From Acidobacteriota bacterium (GTDB lineage Bacteria; Acidobacteriota; Vicinamibacteria; Vicinamibacterales; UBA8438), in assembly GCA_005778315.1 (NCBI GenBank), contig SXOW01000520.1, positions 1 to 13,113 on the forward strand: a DNA stretch of 13,113 bases, in the 5' to 3' direction. The stretch's first letter is position 1. The number at the start of each line of letters is the position of its first letter. The translations under genes and the position numbers were made by a program. This document shows, in pieces, positions 1 to 6,665 of this stretch. Under the pieces are notes generated by a model that had not been told where the DNA came from, did not search any database, and saw nothing but the letters and a program-made list of their open reading frames with translations.

Positions 1-2
1 AG

Positions 3-1073
3 CATGTCGAGCAGCTCGCCGACGGACTGGCCGGCGCTGCCGACGCGGAGAGACCGCGCGCGTTCATCCAGCAGTTCGTGCTCCCGCGCGGCGCGGACAC
101 ACCGGCCTCGGGGGTGCTGGCCGACGAGATCGAGTCGTTTGCCAGGGAGGAGGTGCGCCCGAGCTGGCGGCGATGGGCGGCGAAGCCCAGAGACCTGCTG
201 GCCGAGCTGACTCGACGCGCCCGGCCCCCTCGGCCGCCGGCGCGGCCCACGGCGTCCGGCGGTCGCGCACCGCGGGCGGTCGAGCCCCCGCCGTCCACCG
301 ATACACCGCGCACGAAGAAGAAGAAGAACGTGGCGGCCGGACCCGCCGGTGCGGAGAAGCGACGCGTCGTCTACGAGCCGCACACGCTGCATATCCTGGT
401 CAGCACGGACGCGGAACAGAAGTGGCGGCTCGACCCGGCGAAGAAGGAGCCGTGGACGGTCGCCTGGCTCGACGCCCAGGTCGGGTCCGGCGACGTCCTC
501 TACGACATCGGCGCGAACGTCGGGGTGTTCTCCCTGATCGGCGCGGCCAACCTCGGCGACCGGGGCACGGTGGTCGCCTTCGAGCCGGGATACAACAGCT
601 TCGCCCGCCTGTGCGAGAACATCCAGCTCAACCGGTTCTCGGGACGAATCATCCCGGTGCCGCTGCCGCTCTCCGACACGGCCGGGGTCCAGCGGTTCCG
701 CTACCACTCGGTCGAGCCGGGACAGAGCCAGCACCGATTCGACACCGCGCGGTGGACGCCGGATGGGGCTGACGCGCCGGCCAAGGGCACCTGCCAGCCG
801 ATGCTGGCGGCGCCGCTGGACCTCGTGGTCACCGAATTCGGCCTGCCGCGCCCCACCCTGATGAAGATTGCCGTGGACGGCGTCGAGGACCGGTTGCTCC
901 GCGGCGCGACCGCGGTGCTCCGGGACCCTGGTCTGCGCAGCGTGCTCATCGAGATCGACCCGGAGTGCGAGGCGGGCGTCCTGGCGGCGCTCGACGAGGC
1001 CGGCCTTCGGCTGGTCGAGCGGTTCCAGCGAAAGAAGGACCAGCGCGTCTGGTACGGCGCCTTCGGCCGCTAG
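3..1073 (+). CDS. FkbM-family methyltransferase domain protein, 5' end outside window
   Basis: The reading frame is open from base 3 with no stop, so the true start lies upstream; the GTG at 78 is only an internal candidate. Residues are numbered from base 3. Residues 1-70 look like the tail of another domain, possibly a glycosyltransferase, but this is weak. Residues about 73-120 are a Pro/Arg/Ala/Lys-rich linker. The rest is an FkbM-type SAM-dependent methyltransferase: glycine motif DIGANVG (about 168-174), the following VVAFEP acidic motif, LMKIAVDGVEDRLLRGA, and LIEIDP. FkbM enzymes usually O-methylate sugars or polyketide-type hydroxyls, so a role in surface polysaccharide modification is inferred. 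It ends with TAG at 1071. The usual substrate cannot be read from sequence. The N-terminal fusion partner is the odd part. Confidence 0.85.
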   Translation, partial: HVEQLADGLAGAADAERPRAFIQQFVLPRGADTPASGVLADEIESFAREEVRPSWRRWAAKPRDLLAELTRRARPPRPPARPTASGGRAPRAVEPPPSTDTPRTKKKKNVAAGPAGAEKRRVVYEPHTLHILVSTDAEQKWRLDPAKKEPWTVAWLDAQVGSGDVLYDIGANVGVFSLIGAANLGDRGTVVAFEPGYNSFARLCENIQLNRFSGRIIPVPLPLSDTAGVQRFRYHSVEPGQSQHRFDTARWTPDGADAPAKGTCQPMLAAPLDLVVTEFGLPRPTLMKIAVDGVEDRLLRGATAVLRDPGLRSVLIEIDPECEAGVLAALDEAGLRLVERFQRKKDQRVWYGAFGR

Positions 1074-1109
1074 CAGCCCGTGGTTGCTCCACCGGTTGTT
1101 CGTGGTAAA

Positions 1110-1125
1110 GTAAGTATGCACTCAC
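1110..1125 (+). promoter_or_regulatory. Candidate repressor operator, site A (GTAAG-N6-CTCAC)
   Basis: The 16-mer GTAAGTATGCACTCAC is an imperfect dyad that recurs in related form at 6019-6034 and 12990-13005. It overlaps the possible start codon of the VOC fragment (ATG 1116). The three copies share the outer five bases at both ends, including the same asymmetric position (GTAAG on one side, GTGAG on the complement). Dyads of this size are typical of TetR-family operators; no such regulator is encoded in the window, so the family is inferred. Confidence 0.5.
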
Positions 1126-1457
1126 CATTGGCGTGGTCGAAGGCGGTGCGCCCTGATGGGTATCCGGTACGGCGTATGATCCACGCGGTGATCGCGCGAT
1201 TCACGGCGGCGCACCACCCCGTGCCCGAGTACTCGGGCGACGCCACCGGCGGCGTGCGCATCGCGATTGCCCGTAACCCCAGCGGTAACGCCATCAAGAT
1301 CGTTGAGCAGGACGGGCCACCTCGGGTGGCGGGTGCCCGACTCATCGTGGCCGACCGGGCCGCGTCGGAAGCGTTCTTCGTACGCGTCTTCGGCGTCAAG
1401 CCGGGACGGCGGATCCAGACCGACACGTTCGACGAGGTGTTCTTCGACTTCGACGGT
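1116..1457 (+). pseudogene. VOC/glyoxalase-family protein fragment
   Basis: The frame from ATG 1116 (or GTG 1080) encodes the end of one VOC-type module, GVRIAIARNPSGNAIKIVEQ, followed by the beginning of a second, GARLIVADRAASEAFFVRVF, then FDEVFFDF. Two-module VOC proteins (glyoxalases, extradiol dioxygenase relatives) normally run to about 250-300 residues; here the first half of module 1 and most of module 2 are absent. Similarity stops near 1457, just before the helicase stop at 1462. The frame remains open to 1625 but only as antisense of the helicase, giving Arg/Gly-rich sequence with no family features. No ribosome-binding site is visible before either start. I read it as a remnant joined to the helicase 3' end by recombination. 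A short expressed protein is possible but unlikely. Confidence 0.6.
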
Positions 1458-1461
1458 CGGG

Positions 1462-3858
1462 TTAGGCCGCAGGCGAGCGGCGACGGTGGCGGCGCTGGCG
1501 CTCGACGCGACGCTGACGCTCGAAGCGGCCCTCGCCGAGCGCGCGGTAACCGAGGGCCTCGACCACGGCCGGCACATCCACGGCGGGGCAGGACAGGCGC
1601 TGCCGGATCCGGTCGTCGAGCGTGAACGGCCCCCGCCGCGCGGCCAGCGCGAGCGCCTGGGCCACCCGCTCCAGCACATCAGCCCGCACGGCGCGCCCAC
1701 CGGCGCGGGGAAAGCCGATGGCTTGGAACAGCGCGTCGGGCTGGGGCTGGTCGACCGCCATCGACACGGTGGACGGGGCGGGGCTCGCGACACCGGGGCC
1801 CCACCACGCGGCGGCCAGTGCCACGCGGCGCTCGACCATAGCGTGCTTCAACGCCGCTGCGACGTACACCATGTGGTGTCCCAGTCGGATACCGTGCCGT
1901 TCGAGACACCGCCGTTCGTCCGGCGACAGGGCCCGCAGTTGCTCGCGCGCGGCCACGGCCGAGGTCGTACCGAGACCCTGCTCGAGCTGATACAGCAGGC
2001 CCCGTACGGCGCCCCCCGACTCGTGCAACGCGTCCGCCCTGAGCGGGGCCAGGACGTCCGACACCAGGTCGCGGCCGGCCGCCACCAGGCGGCGTTCGAC
2101 CCGGCTCAGGAGCCCACGGGTCGCGTCCAGGCCCGTGACCAGTGCCACCGCGGGCCGCAGCAGGTCGGCCCCGCGCACGAAGCGCGCGACGGCCCGCCCC
2201 TGGAACCACACCCCCGCCGCCGGATCAACCGTGATCAACGCGGGGGGCGCGTCGATCAGGTCTTCGAGCCAGCTGTGCGGCGGTTGCCCCCCGGCCGTGG
2301 TCGTGGCCAGGTCGGCGAGCACGGCGAATGGGCCGACGCCCCGCCAGCGCTTCCCGCCGCCGACGGGGCGGGTCACCGCCACCGACGTCCGGCGGCGGTC
2401 CACGAACCGCTCCACCAATTGCTCGTGCAGCGCATCGCTCAGACGGTCCTCGATGGCGCGGGTCCGGGCCTGCCAGTGACCAGGGTCGGCCAACCATGAG
2501 GCTCGATGGGCAATGTAGGTCCACGTACGAATGAACGCCAGACGTGCCAGCAGATCGTCGATCGCGCCGGTCGTGTTGTCGAGACCGCCGATCCGTCGCG
2601 CGGTCCAGTCGGTGGAGAGGCGACCGGACGGTCCGGCCAGTTGGCGGAAGACGTCGCCGAGCAGCGCCACGTGATCTTCCAGCACGAGCTGTCGATAGTC
2701 CGGAATCTGGCACACGTCCCACAGCAGCCGCACACCCGCCTCGGTGCTGGCTGCGGCACACAGCGCCCGATCACGGGCCAGGCGACGCAGCGCGTCGCTG
2801 TCGGCGGCCTTGGCCGTCAAGCGCAACTCGCGGCACGGGGGCGGTTGTTCGAGCGAGCCGAGCAGTGCGGTGAGACGGCTGAAGTCGAGGTCCCGGTTGC
2901 GCCACATGACTCGTCGGGCCGAGGGAAAACGATGCTGCTCGATCGAGGCGACCAACGACGAGGAGAGCGCGTCGGCCGGTGCCAACGTACCGAACGTGCC
3001 GTCGTTGAGATGCCGTCCCGCCCGGCCGGCGATCTGCCCGATCTCCATCGTGTCGAGCGTGCGGCGACTGTGGCCGTCGAACTTGGCGAGCTCGGCGAAA
3101 GCGACATGGTCGACGTCCAGGTTCAACCCCATGCCGATGGCATCGGTCGCCACCAGGTAGTCCACCTCGCGGCTTTGGTAGAGCGCCACCTGCGCGTTTC
3201 TCGTGCGCGGCGACAACGCGCCCAGCCACACGGCGGCGCCGCCCCGTCGGTGGCGCAGTCGTTCGGCCTGCTCCCAGACCCGCGCCATCGAGAAGGCCAC
3301 GACGGCACTGCGCGGCGGCAGACCGCTCACCTTCACTCGACCCAGGTGTCGCAGCGTCGACAGACGGGCGTGGCTGCGAATCTGCGCTCCCGGCACCAGT
3401 GCCGCGATCACCGGACGCATCGTGTTCGAACCGAGGAACCAGGTTTCCAGTCGGCCGCGCGCATGCAGCAGGCGGTCCGTGAACACGTGGCCCCGCTCAC
3501 GGTGGGTGGCCAGCTGAATCTCGTCGACGGCCAGAAAGTCGACCCTCCGGTCCAGAGGCATCGCCTCGACGGTGCACACCCAGTAGCGCGGCGCCGCCGG
3601 CACACGCTTCTCTTCGCCCGTCACCAGCGCCACCGCCCGCTCGCCGGTCCGTACGCTGACCCGGTCGTACACCTCTCGCGCCAGCAACCGCAGCGGCAGC
3701 CCGATCATCCCCGTCCCGTGCTCGAGCAATCGCTCCACGGCTCGGTGGGTCTTCCCGGTGTTGGTGGGGCCGAGCAGGGCCAGCAGCGGTGGGTCGGAAG
3801 GATGTGGCTCGTTGAACATGGCGCGGGCCCTGGAGCTGACAATAGCAGACAAAGCCAT
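1462..3858 (-). CDS. Suv3-like DExH-box RNA helicase
   Basis: This 798-residue protein has the superfamily 2 helicase motifs of the Suv3/Ski2-like group: Walker A GPTNTGKT (30-37), the DExH-type box DEIQ (112-115), a motif III-like WFLGSNTMRPV region (about 140-150), the motif V region DYLVATDAIGMGLNLDV (233-249) and motif VI QIAGRAGR (275-282). The remainder is a long helical region without recognised motifs, ending in a strongly basic tail (about 770-798). Suv3 works with exoribonucleases in mitochondrial RNA decay, and bacterial relatives are known mainly from Alphaproteobacteria; a role in RNA turnover here is inferred. Two starts are possible: ATG 3858, with no good ribosome-binding site, or ATG 3819 (protein 785 residues), with a weak AGGG upstream and a start close to the first motif. 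It is divergent from the gene at 3948, with an 89-bp gap. Confidence 0.88.
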   Translation of the reverse strand: MALSAIVSSRARAMFNEPHPSDPPLLALLGPTNTGKTHRAVERLLEHGTGMIGLPLRLLAREVYDRVSVRTGERAVALVTGEEKRVPAAPRYWVCTVEAMPLDRRVDFLAVDEIQLATHRERGHVFTDRLLHARGRLETWFLGSNTMRPVIAALVPGAQIRSHARLSTLRHLGRVKVSGLPPRSAVVAFSMARVWEQAERLRHRRGGAAVWLGALSPRTRNAQVALYQSREVDYLVATDAIGMGLNLDVDHVAFAELAKFDGHSRRTLDTMEIGQIAGRAGRHLNDGTFGTLAPADALSSSLVASIEQHRFPSARRVMWRNRDLDFSRLTALLGSLEQPPPCRELRLTAKAADSDALRRLARDRALCAAASTEAGVRLLWDVCQIPDYRQLVLEDHVALLGDVFRQLAGPSGRLSTDWTARRIGGLDNTTGAIDDLLARLAFIRTWTYIAHRASWLADPGHWQARTRAIEDRLSDALHEQLVERFVDRRRTSVAVTRPVGGGKRWRGVGPFAVLADLATTTAGGQPPHSWLEDLIDAPPALITVDPAAGVWFQGRAVARFVRGADLLRPAVALVTGLDATRGLLSRVERRLVAAGRDLVSDVLAPLRADALHESGGAVRGLLYQLEQGLGTTSAVAAREQLRALSPDERRCLERHGIRLGHHMVYVAAALKHAMVERRVALAAAWWGPGVASPAPSTVSMAVDQPQPDALFQAIGFPRAGGRAVRADVLERVAQALALAARRGPFTLDDRIRQRLSCPAVDVPAVVEALGYRALGEGRFERQRRVERQRRHRRRSPAA

Positions 3859-3947
3859 CCTGATATGCTGCCGGATGTCGGTCGCTTCAAAGCGGTAGCT
3901 CGTGGTATCTTGCCCAGCATCACAGTGCCATCCGGGAGGAGAGTTTC
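3859..3947. promoter_or_regulatory. Divergent intergenic region, helicase / secreted protein
   Basis: This 89-bp gap must hold the start signals of both divergent genes. A strong ribosome-binding site, GGGAGGAGAG, lies at 3934-3943 in front of ATG 3948. A TATCTT box at 3906-3911 could be a -10 element for the rightward gene, but no convincing -35 lies 16-18 bp upstream. A short inverted repeat, CGCTT-CA-AAGCG, sits at about 3883-3894. The GTAAG-N6-CTCAC operator word is absent, unlike in front of the paralogue at 5994. Confidence 0.35.
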
Positions 3948-4919
3948 ATGACAGGCAGACAAGTGACACGCAGGCTGTGGCTCGGCGCGGTCGTGGCGTT
4001 GCTGGCGGTACCGGGCGGCGCGATGGCGCAGGATGCGCCGACCACCGGATGGGGCGCGCCGGACCTGCAAGGCGTCTGGGATTTTCGGACCATCACCCCG
4101 CTCGAGCGCCCGGAAGACCTCGGAGACAAGGCGTTCCTGACGGCCGAAGAAGCGGCCCAGCGCGAGCAAGGCGCGGTCGAACGTGTCGAAACACTCGACA
4201 CCAGACCGGCCGAGCGGACGGAGGCTGGCGGGAACGTGGGCGGTTACAACAACTTCTGGATGGACCAGGGCACGAACGTCATCGGGACCCGACGCACGTC
4301 GCTCATCATCGATCCGCCGAACGGGCGGCTGCCGGCCCTGACCGCAGCCGGCCAGGAGCGGGCGCGGGCGGACCGCGGGTCGTTCACCGTCGAATCGCCC
4401 GGCACCTACACGGACCTGAACACCTACGATCGGTGCATCCAGGGGTTCAACGCCGGCCCGCCGATTGCGCCGGGCGGCTACAACCAGAACGTCCAGATTT
4501 TTCAGACCCCGGACCACCTCGTGATGATGACGGAGATGGTGCACACGGTGCGCGTCATCCCGCTCGACGGGCGGCCGCCTCTGGACGGCGATGTGCGCCA
4601 GTGGTCTGGCGACTCGCGCGGGCACTGGGAGGGGGACACGCTGGTGGTGGAGACGACCAACTTCGCGCAGAAGCGGAACTGGCGTGGTTCGACCAACGGG
4701 ATGACGCTGGTCGAACGGTTTGAGCGTGTCGATGACACCACACTCGAGTACGAGTACACGGTGACCGACCTGGAGACCTGGGCGGCGCCGTGGACGGTGA
4801 ATCTACCGATGCGGCTCAACCCGGAAGCGATGTTCGAGTACGCGTGCCACGAGGGCAATTACTCGATGGACGCGATGTTGGCCGGCGCACGGGTGGCCGA
4901 CCAGCGAGCGGGTCAGTAG
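3948..4919 (+). CDS. Secreted protein of unknown function, WGxPDLQGV family
   Basis: This 323-residue protein starts at ATG 3948 behind a strong ribosome-binding site. Residues 1-27 are a Sec signal peptide with likely cleavage after AMA (25-27). The mature protein opens with TTGWGAPDLQGVWDFRTITP. Recognisable blocks shared with its broken neighbour at 5124-5994 are: FWMDQGT (103-109), RRTSLIIDPPNGR (115-127), a Cys at 163, FQTPDH (185-190), GDSRGHWEGDTLVVET (221-236), ERF (257-259) and CHEGNY (300-305). The two Cys at 163 and 300 are conserved in the pair and could form a disulfide. No enzymatic motif or known domain is recognised, and I do not assign a function. Proteins with this opening seem common in Acidobacteriota (memory of the family, not checked). 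The gene stands alone and ends at a strong terminator. Confidence 0.85.
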   Translation: MTGRQVTRRLWLGAVVALLAVPGGAMAQDAPTTGWGAPDLQGVWDFRTITPLERPEDLGDKAFLTAEEAAQREQGAVERVETLDTRPAERTEAGGNVGGYNNFWMDQGTNVIGTRRTSLIIDPPNGRLPALTAAGQERARADRGSFTVESPGTYTDLNTYDRCIQGFNAGPPIAPGGYNQNVQIFQTPDHLVMMTEMVHTVRVIPLDGRPPLDGDVRQWSGDSRGHWEGDTLVVETTNFAQKRNWRGSTNGMTLVERFERVDDTTLEYEYTVTDLETWAAPWTVNLPMRLNPEAMFEYACHEGNYSMDAMLAGARVADQRAGQ

Positions 4920-4939
4920 GTCTGTCGCACGAGGGACCG

Positions 4940-4981
4940 AGCCCGGCGTTCTCCTGACGGAGGGCGTCGGGCTTTCTTTTT
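4940..4981 (+). terminator. Rho-independent terminator after the secreted-protein gene
   Basis: Arms 4940-4954 and 4959-4973 pair almost continuously (AGCCCGGCG with CGTCGGGCT outside, CTCC with GGAG inside, G-T wobbles between) around a TGAC loop. The stem is followed directly by TTTCTTTTT. It lies 20 bp past the stop at 4919. The opposite strand has no T-run after the stem, so it works only for rightward transcription. Its distal end touches the stop codon of the leftward small gene at 4981. Confidence 0.9.
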
Positions 4982-5127
4982 CAGCAAGCCGCGGCTCCCA
5001 CATATTGCTGGAACACTTGTTCCACCAGATCGTCCAGACCTGGCAGGAACGCCACCGCCAACACCGTGAGCACCACGGCGATGGCGATGCCGCGCTTCCC
5101 CCGGTCGGTCCGCCGCGCAGTGGTCAT
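4981..5127 (-). CDS. 48-residue single-pass membrane protein, coupled to upstream pseudogene
   Basis: The ATG at 5127 overlaps the TGA of the preceding leftward gene in an ATGA arrangement (5124-5127), the usual sign of translational coupling. The product has a basic N-terminus (MTTARRTDRGKR), one hydrophobic stretch at about residues 13-30 (GIAIAVVLTVLAVAFLPG), and a short acidic, amphipathic tail (LDDLVEQVFQQY) ending in Cys. The charge pattern predicts the N-terminus in the cytoplasm. No family is recognised. Because the upstream gene is frameshifted, ribosomes may terminate early (TGA near 5800) and coupling may be lost, although the downstream frame 5825-5124 could be read from an internal ATG. 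It may be a membrane partner of the secreted protein. Support is the overlap and the composition only. Confidence 0.6.
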   Translation of the reverse strand: MTTARRTDRGKRGIAIAVVLTVLAVAFLPGLDDLVEQVFQQYVGAAAC

Positions 5128-5994
5128 CGCGGGGGTTCGCAGTCGAAGCACAAGGCGCCCGGCTCCTTCACCGGTTCGTCGGGGGTCCCGTCGGCGGCCC
5201 GGGCGCCGCGCAGGATGTTCTCGAGCGCGTAGTTCCCCTCGTGGCACGCCACCTCGTAGACCAGGCCCTCGATCTTGCGCATCGACAACGCCGCCGTGTA
5301 CGGACGGGTCCACCGCTGGGGGTCGTCGAGCGTGAACTCGTACCGGATGACACCGTCGCTCTCGCGCGTGAAACGTTCCTCCAGCTTGCGGATGCCAAGG
5401 CCGGAGCCGATCTGCTGCAGCAGATTCGAGAAGTGCGTAGTCTCCACCACGAGTGTGTCACCCTCCCACCGCCCCCGGGTATCGCCGAGCCACTGCCGGA
5501 TGCCGTGCGGGCTGTGGTCGATGGCCAGCGGAATGATGCGCCAGACGCGGTTGCTCTCGCCGTAGATCGCGACATGGTCAGGTGTCTGAAAGAACTGGAC
5601 CGTGCTGTTGTACGGCAGCGGGACGAACGGCAGGCCGTGCACTGCCAGGCACCGGTCGCCATACCCCATCTCCAGGTGGTCGTCGGCCGGCATGATCGCA
5701 CCGAACCCCTTGCGGAGCTTGGCCGCGGCGGCGCCGGCCTCCGTCATGGGCGGGAACCGGCCGTTGGGGGGGTCGATAATGAGGGATGTCCGTCGATCCT
5801 CAACGACCTTCGTGCCAAGATCCATCCAGAACAGACTCGCGGTCGGCGTATTGCTGCGGGCGCTGCATCGGCGTGATGCTGCTGTAGTCGAACACGCCCT
5901 GCAGGTCCGGGTCGCCCCATGACGTCCGCGGCGCGGTCTGCGCCGACGCGACGAGGGGGGTCAACGCCACTACGGCGACGAGCGGGCGTCGCAT
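5124..5994 (-). pseudogene. Secreted protein paralogue broken by internal out-of-frame deletion
   Basis: The first part (ATG 5994, stop TGA ending at 5800) encodes a signal peptide (MRRPLVAVVALTPLVASA, cleavage after residue 18) and TSWGDPDLQGVFDYSSITP, matching the start of the gene at 3948. Homology then resumes in another frame with FWMDLGTKV and RRTSLIIDPPNGRFPPMT and continues through FQTPDH, GDTRGRWEGDTLVVET and CHEGNY to a tail ending LCFDCEPPR. Compared with the paralogue about 40 residues are missing at the join near 5831-5840, and the total of 871 bp is not a multiple of three. TTCTG lies at the join; the paralogue has TTCCTG and TTCTGG at the two corresponding points, so a deletion between short repeats is plausible. 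The ATG at 5825 could restart translation but would give a product without a signal peptide. It is divergent from the MBL gene and carries operator site B upstream. Confidence 0.8.
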
Positions 5995-6018
5995 GGGGGC
6001 ATCCCAGCCCGTGATATG

Positions 6019-6034
6019 GTGAGCAATAACTTAC
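6019..6034 (-). promoter_or_regulatory. Candidate repressor operator, site B
   Basis: The top strand reads GTGAGCAATAACTTAC; its complement, GTAAGTTATTGCTCAC, matches sites A and C at both five-base ends. It lies in the divergent gap, 25 bp from the pseudogene start (5994) and 60 bp from the MBL start (6095), where one bound repressor could block both promoters. With flanks, sites A and B share AAGTAAGT at the left and CTCACCAT at the right of a 21-bp core. TetR-type binding is inferred from size and symmetry. Confidence 0.5.
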
Positions 6035-6094
6035 TTAATGGGCACGGCCGACGTGACTCCGCCGCGAAGCGCGCATCCCAGAAGGACATTTCCA

Positions 6095-6586
6095 ATGGTC
6101 AGAGCCTGCATGCTCTCGTCGCTCCTCGTCGGCGGCCTCGTGTCGGTGGGCCTGACGGCCCAGCCGTCGTTCCAGACCCCGTCGCTCCGGCTGGAGCACC
6201 TGAGGGACAAGCTCTACGTGCTCCACGGTGGATGCATGTGCGGGAACACGCTCTTCTATATCGCGGACGGCGGGGTCGTGATGGTCGACACCAAGGTGGC
6301 GGGTCAGGGCGAGGCCATCCTGGAGCAACTGCGGACGGTCACCGACAGGCCGATTGCGATGATCATCAACACTCACACCCACTTCGACCACACCGGGAGC
6401 AACGTCGAGCGGATCGTGGCGCACGAGAACGCCAAGGCCAGCCTCATGAAAACCAGCTGTCCGCCGGTGACCAATTGCGACGCCTTCAAGGGCGCCAACG
6501 CCTCGTTCCTCGCCGGGCAGACCGCGGCGGAACTTCATCCAGTTGCTGTTCGACGAGGCAAACACCCGAGCCGGACGCTGACCTGA
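6095..6586 (+). CDS. Metallo-beta-lactamase-fold hydrolase, C-terminally truncated (probable pseudogene)
   Basis: ATG 6095 is chosen because GAAGGA (6081-6086) lies at proper distance and a hydrophobic signal peptide (about residues 1-22, LVGGLVSVGLTAQ) follows; the longer start at 6038 adds no recognisable sequence. The protein shows the MBL opening GGCMCGNTLFYIADGGVVMVDTK and the zinc motif THTHFDHTGSN (His94, His96, Asp98, His99). Family-like sequence stops near residue 143 (about base 6524) and the frame ends at 163 residues, whereas such proteins usually have about 300. The later metal ligands (third His, bridging Asp, last His) are absent, so activity is unlikely. From the break, another frame encodes NFIQLLFDEANTRAGR before a TGA at 6579, which looks like a real C-terminus. 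An internal deletion with frameshift, or fusion to another gene's end, would explain it. Confidence 0.7.
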   Translation: MVRACMLSSLLVGGLVSVGLTAQPSFQTPSLRLEHLRDKLYVLHGGCMCGNTLFYIADGGVVMVDTKVAGQGEAILEQLRTVTDRPIAMIINTHTHFDHTGSNVERIVAHENAKASLMKTSCPPVTNCDAFKGANASFLAGQTAAELHPVAVRRGKHPSRTLT

Positions 6587-6665
6587 GTCGAGGATCGCCT
6601 TTGAGGCGCAGCCTGAATCTCGTCGCGCGGAATGCTACGATGGCCGCCTGAACCTGGTTCCTCCC

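Noticed and set aside
1267..3951. Two long rightward reading frames (1267-2499 and 2506-3951) over the helicase gene
   Set aside because: They are antisense to a gene with clear helicase motifs, are rich in Arg, Gly, Pro and Gln, and show no domain; long antisense frames are expected at this GC content.
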